From Planctomycetota bacterium (lineage in GTDB: Bacteria > Planctomycetota > JAJSAM01 > JAJVHW01), in contig JAIOPE010000078.1 in assembly GCA_021414065.1 (NCBI GenBank), positions 1 to 45,145 of the forward strand: a DNA stretch of 45,145 bases, in the 5' to 3' direction. Positions within the stretch are counted from its first letter, which is position 1, and each line of letters opens with the position of its first letter. Shown piece after piece: positions 26,221 to 33,595 of the stretch. The position numbers and the translations under genes were made by a program. The notes beneath the pieces were generated by a model. That model made no database searches and was not told the DNA's origin. It saw only the letters and a program-made list of their open reading frames with translations.

Positions 26221-26665
26221 CGGCCCTCCGCACGAGGCACACGCAGCGGTCGGGCGTGCAGTCCCGGCACCCGTAGATCGCGCGGCGGCCGATCCCCTCC
26301 GGCGGCACGGCAGGGGTGAACCCGAGGTGCCGGAAGAACGCAGGAGCGACCGTGAACAGGTACACGTCGTCGGTGGCGCCATCGAGCAGTGCGGAGACGA
26401 ATCGACGTCCGACACCACGGCGTTGCAGATCGCTGCGGACGCCGACGCAACTGAGCAGTCGCCGGCTCCCGAGGCGCCTGAGTTCAGCAATGGCGACGAC
26501 TTCGCCGTCCGTCTCGCCCACGTAGAACAGCGCGAGGTCGCGCCCCGGGTAGTCGAGATCGAGCGACGTGAGCAGATCGAGCACGACGCCGTGGTCGCGA
26601 GCAGTCGCCGGGCGAACGGCGATCTGCGGGAGCGAGGCGGGGTCGATGTCGTTAACCCGGATCAT
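26195..26665 (-). CDS. GNAT family N-acetyltransferase
   Basis: 156 residues. The acetyl-CoA binding motif reads VRSDLQRRGVGRRFVSALL, preceded by VGETDGEVVAIAELR and followed by FFRHLGFTPA, all as in ArgA/RimI-type GNATs. A cysteine-rich end (YGCRDCTPDRCVC) may bind metal. The first residues, MIRVN, and the start codon are read from the terminal inverted repeat of element R2; the frame stays open upstream through the element. No ribosome-binding site is evident. Substrate unknown. Confidence 0.85.
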   Translation of the reverse strand: MIRVNDIDPASLPQIAVRPATARDHGVVLDLLTSLDLDYPGRDLALFYVGETDGEVVAIAELRRLGSRRLLSCVGVRSDLQRRGVGRRFVSALLDGATDDVYLFTVAPAFFRHLGFTPAVPPEGIGRRAIYGCRDCTPDRCVCLVRRADASVARAV

Positions 26666-26892
26666 GCACGAGGGTCCGCGGGGGAACGGCGGGCGACGCC
26701 GGAGGGGCTTGCGGTGGACGCCGATCCGACGCTCGCTCGCCCGGCGACGCGCCGGCCTGGACGAGATCCGCGGAGCTGACCGCAAGGCGGGACCCGCAGC
26801 GTCGGCTTTGTCAAGCCACGCAAGGGTCCCAACGCAGCGGTCGGCCCGCGGGCTCGCCCAGGCGCGGAGCTTCGTGCATGATCCGGGTTAAC
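26651..26892. mobile_element. MITE-like repeat R2 with perfect 21-bp terminal inverted repeats
   Basis: GTTAACCCGGATCATGCACG plus A (26651-26671) is exactly repeated in inverted form at 26872-26892. The reverse complement of the 242-bp interval aligns over nearly its whole length with R1 at 44928. Both contain GGGACCCTTGCGTGGCTTGA continuing CAAAGCC, in which GGGACCC pairs with GGGTCCC and GGCTT with AAGCC, so it can fold. No transposase is encoded, hence non-autonomous. I could not identify a target-site duplication. Confidence 0.85.
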
Positions 26893-26968
26893 CGACATGA
26901 CCCGATTGTCGCGCCGCGCGACGGATCGCGGCGACGTAGTTTCGTCCGTGCGACACTCAGCGCAGCCG

Positions 26969-27466
26969 ATGCACCCCGCCGCGCTTCCAGACGATCCACT
27001 CCTCGCGCTCTGCGAGGTGCTGCGGTCCCGTGGGTCAGGGCCCGGCGGGCGCCACCGGAACTCGACCGAGTCGCGGATCGTGGTCCGTCACGTGGCGACG
27101 GGCACCGAGGTGACGGCCGGGGAGCGCCGAAGCCAGCACGAGAACCTGGCGGTGGCGCTGGGACGCATGCGACTTGCGCTCGCGGTGGAGGTCCGCACCG
27201 CCGTGAACGCCGCTCCGTCGGATCTCTGGCGGTCGCGAACCCGCGGGGGCCGCATCTCCTGCAATCCTGAGCACCGGGACTTCCCGCTGCTGCTCGCCGA
27301 GGCGCTGGACGTGGTCGCGTGTGCCGAGTTCGACGTGCGCGGCGCGGCGGAACGCCTCGGCGTGTCGGCTACGCAACTCATCCGGTTCATCGCTGCGTGC
27401 CACCCGGCGCTCGCGCTCGTCAACCGCGAACGGGGGAGCCGGGCGATGTCGCAGCTCCGGGGCTGA
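26969..27466 (+). CDS. RF-1 domain (peptidyl-tRNA hydrolase-like) protein with GGR in place of GGQ
   Basis: 165 residues. The segment SGPGGRHRNSTESRIVVRH followed by TGTEV, RRSQHENLAVAL aligns with the catalytic domain of class-I release factors and ArfB/MTRF1-like rescue factors, where the motif is SGPGGQ. Here the glutamine that positions the hydrolytic water is Arg28. The rest includes a C-terminal helix-turn-helix-like stretch (RGAAERLGVSATQLIRFI) uncommon in ArfB. I chose the ATG that starts MHPAALPDD because this matches relatives; an ATG at 26897 is possible. The stop abuts the DUF4404 stop. Confidence 0.82.
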   Translation: MHPAALPDDPLLALCEVLRSRGSGPGGRHRNSTESRIVVRHVATGTEVTAGERRSQHENLAVALGRMRLALAVEVRTAVNAAPSDLWRSRTRGGRISCNPEHRDFPLLLAEALDVVACAEFDVRGAAERLGVSATQLIRFIAACHPALALVNRERGSRAMSQLRG

Positions 27467-27802
27467 TCACAACCCGGCCGACGCCAGCATCTCCGCGATC
27501 CGGTCCACGACGGACGTGAGCTTCGGGTGCGATGCCTCGAACTCCCGTGCGGACTCGGCGAGTCGTCCTGCCGCGTCCTCACGCGCCTTCGGACCGGCCG
27601 CGGAGCGCGCCGTGACGTGAGCCGACTCGGCGAGTCGGGCAATTCGCTGGGCGTCGGGACCGCGGGTCGTCTCGAGGGCCTGCAGTTCGGTCTTCAACTC
27701 GGCGAGCAGTCGCAACGCCTCGTCACGCTGCGCGGGCGCCGCGCCATCGCCGCTGCCGCTGCGAAGGCTCTCCTCGATCTTGCGGATCGTCTCTTGGATC
27801 AC
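27467..27802 (-). CDS. DUF4404 family protein
   Basis: 111 residues, all-helical, with the end FEASHPKLTSVVDRIAEMLA characteristic of DUF4404. No cysteines, no membrane segments. Function unknown; probably a small coiled-coil protein. The GTG start is supported by AAGGAG seven bases upstream. Convergent with the RF-1 domain gene, the two stop codons being adjacent. Confidence 0.85.
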   Translation of the reverse strand: MIQETIRKIEESLRSGSGDGAAPAQRDEALRLLAELKTELQALETTRGPDAQRIARLAESAHVTARSAAGPKAREDAAGRLAESAREFEASHPKLTSVVDRIAEMLASAGL

Positions 27803-27890
27803 TGGCTGCTCCTTGTGCGCGTGCTGCGCGGACGTCCTTCGTCTCGGGTCCAGATGCTACCAGCGCTGCGGGCTCGCAGGCCCCACGGCG

Positions 27891-30665
27891 TCACTTCGCG
27901 CCGGCCTTCTTCTCCGGGACGATCGTGAACTTGCCGCCGTTCCTCTCCGCCATGCCCCGCAGCAGCGGGATGTCCACGTTGATGACGCCGAGCGTGATGG
28001 TGTGCGTCTTCACGCGGGCGTAGCGGTTCAGGCCCGTGTACCACTCGAGGATCACGTCGGCGTCGAGGATGTCGCCTTTCGTCGGCTGCCCGTCGGTCAG
28101 GAACGTGATGGTGTCGGGCGTGGACTTGAAGTCGGGGTTGGTGTCGGGCGCGGCACCGAGGTCGAGCGCGGCCTTCAGGGCGTCGTAGTAGTTCGTCTCG
28201 CCGGATGCGCCGAGCGACTGGAGGAAGCCCTTCCCCTTGTCGATGTTCCCGGCGCTCGCAGGCACCGGATTGGCGGACAGTGAACGGATCTGCGTGCCGA
28301 ACGTGATGATGTTGAAGTGGGCGCGGGGGTTGAGCCCTTCGAGGGCGTGCGCCACCTGCTCCTTGCAGATCTGGAGCTTGTTCGTGCCCACGTACTCCTT
28401 GTTCAGCGTCTTCGACGCGGCGGGGTCCGGCGTGAACAACTCGAGCATCGACTCCGACGTGTCGCAGACGAACGCGACGCGATTCGAGTAGAGCTCGACG
28501 CCGAAGTACGGCTCGGGCCCGCCGTCGTGCGTCGCGTGAGGGTCGTTCGGGTCGGGACCGGGCTTTGACGGCTTCTCGTTTCCTGCGTCGGGCCGGCGGG
28601 GGAGTCCCGCGGTCAGGTCGTCGGCGATCCTGCCGGTGGGCTCCTTCTCGAGACGGGCCACGAGAGGTTCGACGCCCTCCATCGAGCCGATCTCGCCGAG
28701 CGTCTGCGCGGAGGCGATGCGGAGCTGCCACTGCGACGAGTCGAGAAGCTTGGCGACGACCCCGACTGCGTTCTCCGCGTCGTCCTTGAACATGGCCAGC
28801 GCATCCATGGCACCGACGCGAGCCTTCTCCGACGGGTCGCCGCCGACCATCTTCCGAAGCCCCGGGAGAGCCTTCGCGTCCTTCAGCGTGCCGCAGGCGA
28901 CGGCAGCTTCGGCCCGCGCGTACCAGTTCTTGTCGTCGAGTTGCGCTTCGAGCTTCGGAAGCGCCGCGTCGAGCTTCAGGCGACCGCAGACTCTCGCCAC
29001 GTAGGCCCTGACCATGCCGTCGGGATGCGCGAGGCCGTACGACCAGATCGTCTCGCGGCACGACGCGTCCTTCACCGCGAGGAGCGTGACGAGTGCCGTC
29101 TCGCGCGGCAGGTCGAGGTCCTGCGCGATCACGTCCACCACGACCGCGATCGTCTTCGGGTCCTTGATCTCGCCGAGCTGACGGATCTTGTACGCGAGCT
29201 TCTTCGGGTCCTGTTCGGCGGCGATCGCCTTGCGGTCGCGGGCTCCCGGTGCGTCGCTCGCCTCCGCGGCGCCGTCGGCCTCCGTCGCCGTCATCGACTT
29301 GCGGCGCCCGGCGACGCGCTCCCGCCATCGCTCGTCGAACGTCTCCGGCGAGCAACCCAGGTTCTCCGTGAACGCCTCGCGCGGGTTCTTCTCCTTGCGG
29401 AGTGCGGCGAGCATCTTCGCGAAGGGGACGCGCATCTCCGCGAGGCCGACCTCGCAGTAACTCCACGCGCGCTTCTGGTCCTCCTCCGTCAGTTCGTTGA
29501 TGACGGTCTTCCCGAGCAACTCCTCGATCGGCGTCAGCTTGTTCGTCTGGACGTACCGGACGATGTCCTTCTCCCAGTCCTTGCCGGGCCACGCGGGCCC
29601 GCCGCCGCCGCCCGACGGGCCGCCGAGGCCTTCGCCCGTGCAGTAGAAGACGTCGTTCCGGCAGGAGTCGATGGACTTCGTCAGCCAGTGCGCGAGGCCC
29701 TCGTCCATCCAGATCGGGAGCGACTTCGGACGCGTCTCGAGCGAGCCCCACATCGAGAGCATGGCGTGGGCGATCTCGTGCCGCAGGTGGACGATCATCT
29801 GGTGGTCGTCGCCGGCTTCCTCGCGCGAGAACGTGATCCCGGTGAGGCACATCTTGTCGCAGAGTTCGGCGACGGGCCCCTTAAGCCCGCGGCTTCCCGG
29901 TTGTCGGAAGTACTCCGTGCCGACGCGCTCGAAGTCGCGGTATCGCTCCGTCAGATAGATCGCGATCGGCCGCTGCGTGTTCACGCGCATCACGATGGGC
30001 TCGCCCAGGTTCCGGACCCACTCCCGCCGCGCGAACTCGGCGCGTTCGATCATCAGGTGAACCCACTCGTGGCGCGTGACGATCCGCGCGCTGCCGCCCG
30101 GCGTGCGCACCTTCAACCCGCCGACGTCCGTCACGACGTAGAAGTGGCGGTTGTAGGCGAGCACGGCGTCGTCGGGCTTCTTGAAGAGGTGCTTCTCCGC
30201 CTCGAGACGCGCAAGGACGGTCTGCTTCGACGGGCGCCCGGCGAAGTCCTTCTCGGGGACGGTGCCGATGTTCCCTGCGCCGCCGTCGGGCCACGGCTTG
30301 TCGTTCGTCAGACACTCGCTGCACGTGATGCCGAACGCGAGCGCGTGGCGCTTCAGATAGCACTCGAGGCCGCCCGACTCGAACAGCGTGGCGTTCCACC
30401 CGAACGGCACGGTCTTCCCGTCGTGGTGCTGGCCCGTGGCCCCGTTCCGGCACTTGTCGCACCAGCACGGGTCGTCGGTCGGGGCCGACGGGTTCCGAAG
30501 GAAGTGCTGACACTCGCCGTTGCCGAGTCCGGCCTGCGCCGCGCAGGTCTGGAACTCGAGATCGGCGTCGGACGCGGCCGCGGGGGGCGCGGGAGCGACG
30601 GTCAGTGAGATCGTGAGCGCCAGCAGTGCCAGCAACGCGACGACGCGACGGGAGACGGCTCGCAT
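27891..30665 (-). CDS. Secreted metallopeptidase-like / HEAT-repeat / VWA fusion protein
   Basis: 924 residues, signal peptide at residues 5-30. Residues about 35-125 have ten cysteines, including a CWCDKC cluster (metal or disulfide domain). Next comes a gluzincin-like domain: HEWVH at 199-203, HEIAH at 296-300 and a third-ligand Glu in WMDEGLAHWL (about 322). The latter pair fits the peptidase MA superfamily. Residues about 480-690 are HEAT-like repeats with regular Ala/Leu helices. The last 196 residues are a von Willebrand A domain with an intact MIDAS (DTSES, then GETN, LTDG). The parts are known; I do not know this combination. No operon partner. Confidence 0.85.
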   Translation of the reverse strand: MRAVSRRVVALLALLALTISLTVAPAPPAAASDADLEFQTCAAQAGLGNGECQHFLRNPSAPTDDPCWCDKCRNGATGQHHDGKTVPFGWNATLFESGGLECYLKRHALAFGITCSECLTNDKPWPDGGAGNIGTVPEKDFAGRPSKQTVLARLEAEKHLFKKPDDAVLAYNRHFYVVTDVGGLKVRTPGGSARIVTRHEWVHLMIERAEFARREWVRNLGEPIVMRVNTQRPIAIYLTERYRDFERVGTEYFRQPGSRGLKGPVAELCDKMCLTGITFSREEAGDDHQMIVHLRHEIAHAMLSMWGSLETRPKSLPIWMDEGLAHWLTKSIDSCRNDVFYCTGEGLGGPSGGGGGPAWPGKDWEKDIVRYVQTNKLTPIEELLGKTVINELTEEDQKRAWSYCEVGLAEMRVPFAKMLAALRKEKNPREAFTENLGCSPETFDERWRERVAGRRKSMTATEADGAAEASDAPGARDRKAIAAEQDPKKLAYKIRQLGEIKDPKTIAVVVDVIAQDLDLPRETALVTLLAVKDASCRETIWSYGLAHPDGMVRAYVARVCGRLKLDAALPKLEAQLDDKNWYARAEAAVACGTLKDAKALPGLRKMVGGDPSEKARVGAMDALAMFKDDAENAVGVVAKLLDSSQWQLRIASAQTLGEIGSMEGVEPLVARLEKEPTGRIADDLTAGLPRRPDAGNEKPSKPGPDPNDPHATHDGGPEPYFGVELYSNRVAFVCDTSESMLELFTPDPAASKTLNKEYVGTNKLQICKEQVAHALEGLNPRAHFNIITFGTQIRSLSANPVPASAGNIDKGKGFLQSLGASGETNYYDALKAALDLGAAPDTNPDFKSTPDTITFLTDGQPTKGDILDADVILEWYTGLNRYARVKTHTITLGVINVDIPLLRGMAERNGGKFTIVPEKKAGAK

Positions 30666-30753
30666 GGGACACGCATCGTCGCCCTCCGCGACCCGCGCGG
30701 CCACGCCATTTCCCCCGGCGGGAGTCTGATCGGCGTCCCCCGATGGGATGCAC

Positions 30754-30759
30754 TACCCT
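30754..30759 (+). promoter_or_regulatory. Candidate -10 box (TACCCT) of the glycosyltransferase gene
   Basis: TANNNT hexamer eight bases before the ATG, the same arrangement as hpt and adh. The divergent peptidase gene starts 88 bases to the left. Confidence 0.3.
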
Positions 30760-30767
30760 GGCGGCGG

Positions 30768-32570
30768 ATGAAGATCCGCGATCCGCGTGTTGTCGGGGCC
30801 CTGCTCGCTGCGGCGGTGCGTGGCGTCGTTTCGTGGCAGGCTTGGCGCACCAACGACATCGTCTCGTCACCCCGGCTCGACGCCGAGTACTACCTCTCGT
30901 GGGCCGGCGACATCGCTTCCGGTGACGTGCTCGGCAGACACGCGACGGTCGGCGGAGGGCCGTTCCTGCTGAACCCGCTCTACGCCTACGTGATCGCGCC
31001 GCTCGTCGCGCTCTTCGGCGCCACGCCCGGGCCGGTCCTCGTCGCACAGGCAGTTCTCGCGGCGGGCACGGCCGCGCTCTCCGCGGGTGCGGCGAAGCGC
31101 TGGGCCGGCGACACTGCGGCGTGGGTGGCCGCGATCGCGGTTGCGTTCTCGGTCGCGCTGACGCATCTCGACGGGTACGTCGCGGTCTCGGGGCTGGCCG
31201 CATTCCTCGTCGCGGGCACGTGCTACGCGTGTGCGCCGGACGCCGCTGGCGACGGTGCGCCCGGTGTTCCGCGGTGGAGGGGTCCGCTCGCTGCGGGTGC
31301 CTGGCTCGGACTCTCGGTGCTCGCGCGGCCCGTCGCGCTCTTTGCGGTTCCGTTCGTCGCCTGGGCGTTCGCGTCGCGTGGCGAGCGCAAGGCCCGCGTC
31401 GTCGCGTTGCTGCTGGCGCCCATCCTGCTGTGTGCGGCGCTCTCGTTCGCGCGCAACGCCGTGGTGTCGGGCGAACGCGTCGTGTTCACCGCCGCCAACG
31501 GACAGAATCTGTACCTCGGCAACAACACCGCTGCCCGGCGGATGGGGGCGATGTTCACGGACGAGTTCCGGTTCTCGCCGCGTGAGATGCACGAAGACGC
31601 TCGGTTCCGAGTCGCGGCCGAGATCGGGAGGGAGCCGACGCGGAGCGAGATCTCGGACTGGTTCGCTGCGCGTGCATGGGACGAGTTGCGGCAGCATCCA
31701 GGCGATTCGATCGCGTGGACTCTCACGAAGGCCCGGTGGTTCCTGTCTCCCGAGGAGCCGGCATCGAGCGCGGATCTCGCCTACGACCGCACGCTGACGC
31801 CTCTGCTCGGCCTCGCATTCGTGCCGACGTGGCTCCTGCTCGCGCTGGGCGCGGCCGGTGTCGCCGTGTCGAGGGCACGGCGCGACCTCGTGCTCGCGCC
31901 CGGGGCGATCGTGATCGCCCACTGGGTTGCGTGCACGCTCACATTTCCTCTGTCGCACTACCGAAGCCCGGCGATCCCGGCAATGGCGGTGCTCGCGGGA
32001 TGCGCGGTGGCCGCGGTGAGCGACGCCCTGCGAAGCGGCAGGGGACGGCCGATGGTCGTGGCCGTTCTGACTGCGGTCGTCGTTGGGGTCGTTGGGCACC
32101 TCGGCCCGCAGCCGGCGTACCGTCGCGACACGGTTCTGGTCAACGGCGCGGTGACAGAACTCCGCCGCGGGGCTCTCGACGCGGCTGCCCGCGGTGCCCG
32201 CGCGGCGCTCGACGTTGAGCCGGAGTCGCTCGGGGCTGTCACGGTGATGATGGACGTCGAACGTGCGCGGGGACGACTCGCGGAAGCGCACGCGTGGGCC
32301 GACCGCCGCGTCGCCTCCCAACCGTGGAATCCGCTGTTCCGCGTCGAGGTCGCGCGGCTTGACTACATCGAGGGGAAGCGCGCCGAGGCGTTGGCAACGA
32401 TCGACCGGCTGGTGGAGGGCTCCCCCTGGAGTGCCACGCTCCGCGCGCGTCGGGGAGAGTTCCGCTGCGACGCGGGCGATCTGGCGGGCGCGTCGGACGA
32501 CCTGCGGTTTGCGCTGGCCCGCGGAGTGCGGCCGGAGACGTGGGCGCTGGAGAAGTGCGGGATCGAGTGA
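30768..32570 (+). CDS. Membrane glycosyltransferase (GT39/ArnT-like) with C-terminal TPR region
   Basis: 600 residues with about ten hydrophobic segments. The first periplasmic loop carries SSPRLDAEYYLSWAGDI, in which the acidic residue corresponds to the catalytic Asp/Glu of GT-C enzymes (PMT, ArnT, PglB). Such enzymes transfer sugars from polyprenyl phosphates to proteins or lipid A. The last ~130 residues are soluble helical repeats of TPR type. It is divergent from the peptidase gene and convergent with the DUF2911 gene. Acceptor unknown. ATG preceded by GGCGGCGG, not a standard site, and a TACCCT box. Confidence 0.8.
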   Translation: MKIRDPRVVGALLAAAVRGVVSWQAWRTNDIVSSPRLDAEYYLSWAGDIASGDVLGRHATVGGGPFLLNPLYAYVIAPLVALFGATPGPVLVAQAVLAAGTAALSAGAAKRWAGDTAAWVAAIAVAFSVALTHLDGYVAVSGLAAFLVAGTCYACAPDAAGDGAPGVPRWRGPLAAGAWLGLSVLARPVALFAVPFVAWAFASRGERKARVVALLLAPILLCAALSFARNAVVSGERVVFTAANGQNLYLGNNTAARRMGAMFTDEFRFSPREMHEDARFRVAAEIGREPTRSEISDWFAARAWDELRQHPGDSIAWTLTKARWFLSPEEPASSADLAYDRTLTPLLGLAFVPTWLLLALGAAGVAVSRARRDLVLAPGAIVIAHWVACTLTFPLSHYRSPAIPAMAVLAGCAVAAVSDALRSGRGRPMVVAVLTAVVVGVVGHLGPQPAYRRDTVLVNGAVTELRRGALDAAARGARAALDVEPESLGAVTVMMDVERARGRLAEAHAWADRRVASQPWNPLFRVEVARLDYIEGKRAEALATIDRLVEGSPWSATLRARRGEFRCDAGDLAGASDDLRFALARGVRPETWALEKCGIE

Positions 32571-32607
32571 GGGCGCCGCGCAGGGCGCGCGACGCCCCCG
32601 TGCGACG

Positions 32608-33204
32608 TCAGATCTTCGGAACGACCCGCGTGGACAGGCGGTGCTTGCCGAAGCGGATCTCCAGCGTCTGCTCCCCCGGCTTGCCCTCGACCGCCAGGAA
32701 CTGGATCTTCAATTCAGGCTCCGCCTCGGTGCTGGCCTCGTATGTCAGCGGGATCGCCGTGCCGCCGGTCGTTTTGGCGGAACCGAACGCGTCCATCTTC
32801 GCCTTGCGGATCGGCGCCGGATCGAGTGCGACCAGACTCCACGCGCCCTGGTCGGAGCACTCCAGGACGAGGAAGTACGCGCCGTCGGCGAGGTCGGTCT
32901 TCTCCCCGAACGTCAGCGGGCAGAAGGTGTCGAGCGTCGTCCACCAATCCTTCCCGAGACGCATCCGCTTGCCGCGGGTCATCTTGTCGAAGTCCGTGTC
33001 GTACGCGGCCTGCCACGTCGGCTTGCCGTACTGCACCGCGTACTCGCCGACGAGGCCGGCCTTGCCGAAGTAGACGACGCGCGACATCGCCCTGGGTTCG
33101 TTCTGCACGAATGGGGTGGCCTCTCCCGCGGCCCACGCAACGGCGAGGGTTGCAGCGGCGACGAGCGAGAACGCGAGGGCGGCGACCTTGAGACTGCGAG
33201 CCAT
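32608..33204 (-). CDS. DUF2911-like exported protein
   Basis: 198 residues with a clear signal peptide (ALAFSLVAAATLAVAWAAG). The mature region VGEYAVQYGKPTWQAAYD, then TLTFGEKTDLADGAYFLV-type strands, is like DUF2911, a secreted beta family of unknown function. Charged residues are abundant and no enzymatic motif is seen. ATG chosen with GAGAGGA upstream and the signal peptide starting at residue 2. It converges on the glycosyltransferase gene. Confidence 0.78.
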   Translation of the reverse strand: MARSLKVAALAFSLVAAATLAVAWAAGEATPFVQNEPRAMSRVVYFGKAGLVGEYAVQYGKPTWQAAYDTDFDKMTRGKRMRLGKDWWTTLDTFCPLTFGEKTDLADGAYFLVLECSDQGAWSLVALDPAPIRKAKMDAFGSAKTTGGTAIPLTYEASTEAEPELKIQFLAVEGKPGEQTLEIRFGKHRLSTRVVPKI

Positions 33205-33337
33205 GGGGACATCCTCTCGATGGGTGAACGGGAACGACCGGATGGTCCGGCCCCGGCGGGCGGGCGGGCCAGTTCCTTCCGGCCTGGTGACCAATCGGCC
33301 GTGCCGCGGCCGCGGATACGGTCCGGGCGGGAGGCAC

Positions 33338-33580
33338 GTGGGCGTCGGTCGGCACGCCGCCGCCGATCTGGCGTTCGACACGGACGGCCGGCGGCGCTAC
33401 GTCGCGGCCGAACTGAGCGGCATCGTGGTCGGTCGGATCGACACGCCGAGCGGAGGGGCGTGGTTCGCCGTTGTTTCGGTCTGCAACGACACCTCCGCCG
33501 ACGTGGACGAGGCGAAGTTCCGCGCCACGCTCACACGTGCGCCCCAACTCATCGCGCGAGCGCCGCGCAGTGGCATCTGA
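33338..33580 (+). CDS. Possible small hypothetical protein
   Basis: 80 residues from a GTG with GGGAGG three bases upstream. Third positions are almost all G or C and first positions are purine-rich, as in the neighbours. The sequence has a beta-like core (AELSGIVVGRIDTPSG, WFAVVSVCNDTS) without a family I recognise. It ends 15 bases before the cyclophilin start. It may instead be upstream regulatory sequence; the remaining 33205-33337 holds nothing else I can see. Confidence 0.4.
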   Translation: MGVGRHAAADLAFDTDGRRRYVAAELSGIVVGRIDTPSGGAWFAVVSVCNDTSADVDEAKFRATLTRAPQLIARAPRSGI

Positions 33581-33582
33581 CG

Positions 33583-33588
33583 TATCAT
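33583..33588 (+). promoter_or_regulatory. Candidate -10 box (TATCAT) of the cyclophilin gene
   Basis: TANNNT hexamer seven bases before the ATG at 33596, consistent with the leaderless arrangement elsewhere. It favours that ATG over the one at 33587. Confidence 0.35.
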
Positions 33589-33595
33589 GCCGCGC

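Noticed and set aside
26897..26968. Earlier ATG for the RF-1 domain protein
   Set aside because: The 24 extra residues are Arg/Ser-rich and not family-like; the ATG at 26969 begins the expected MHPAALP.
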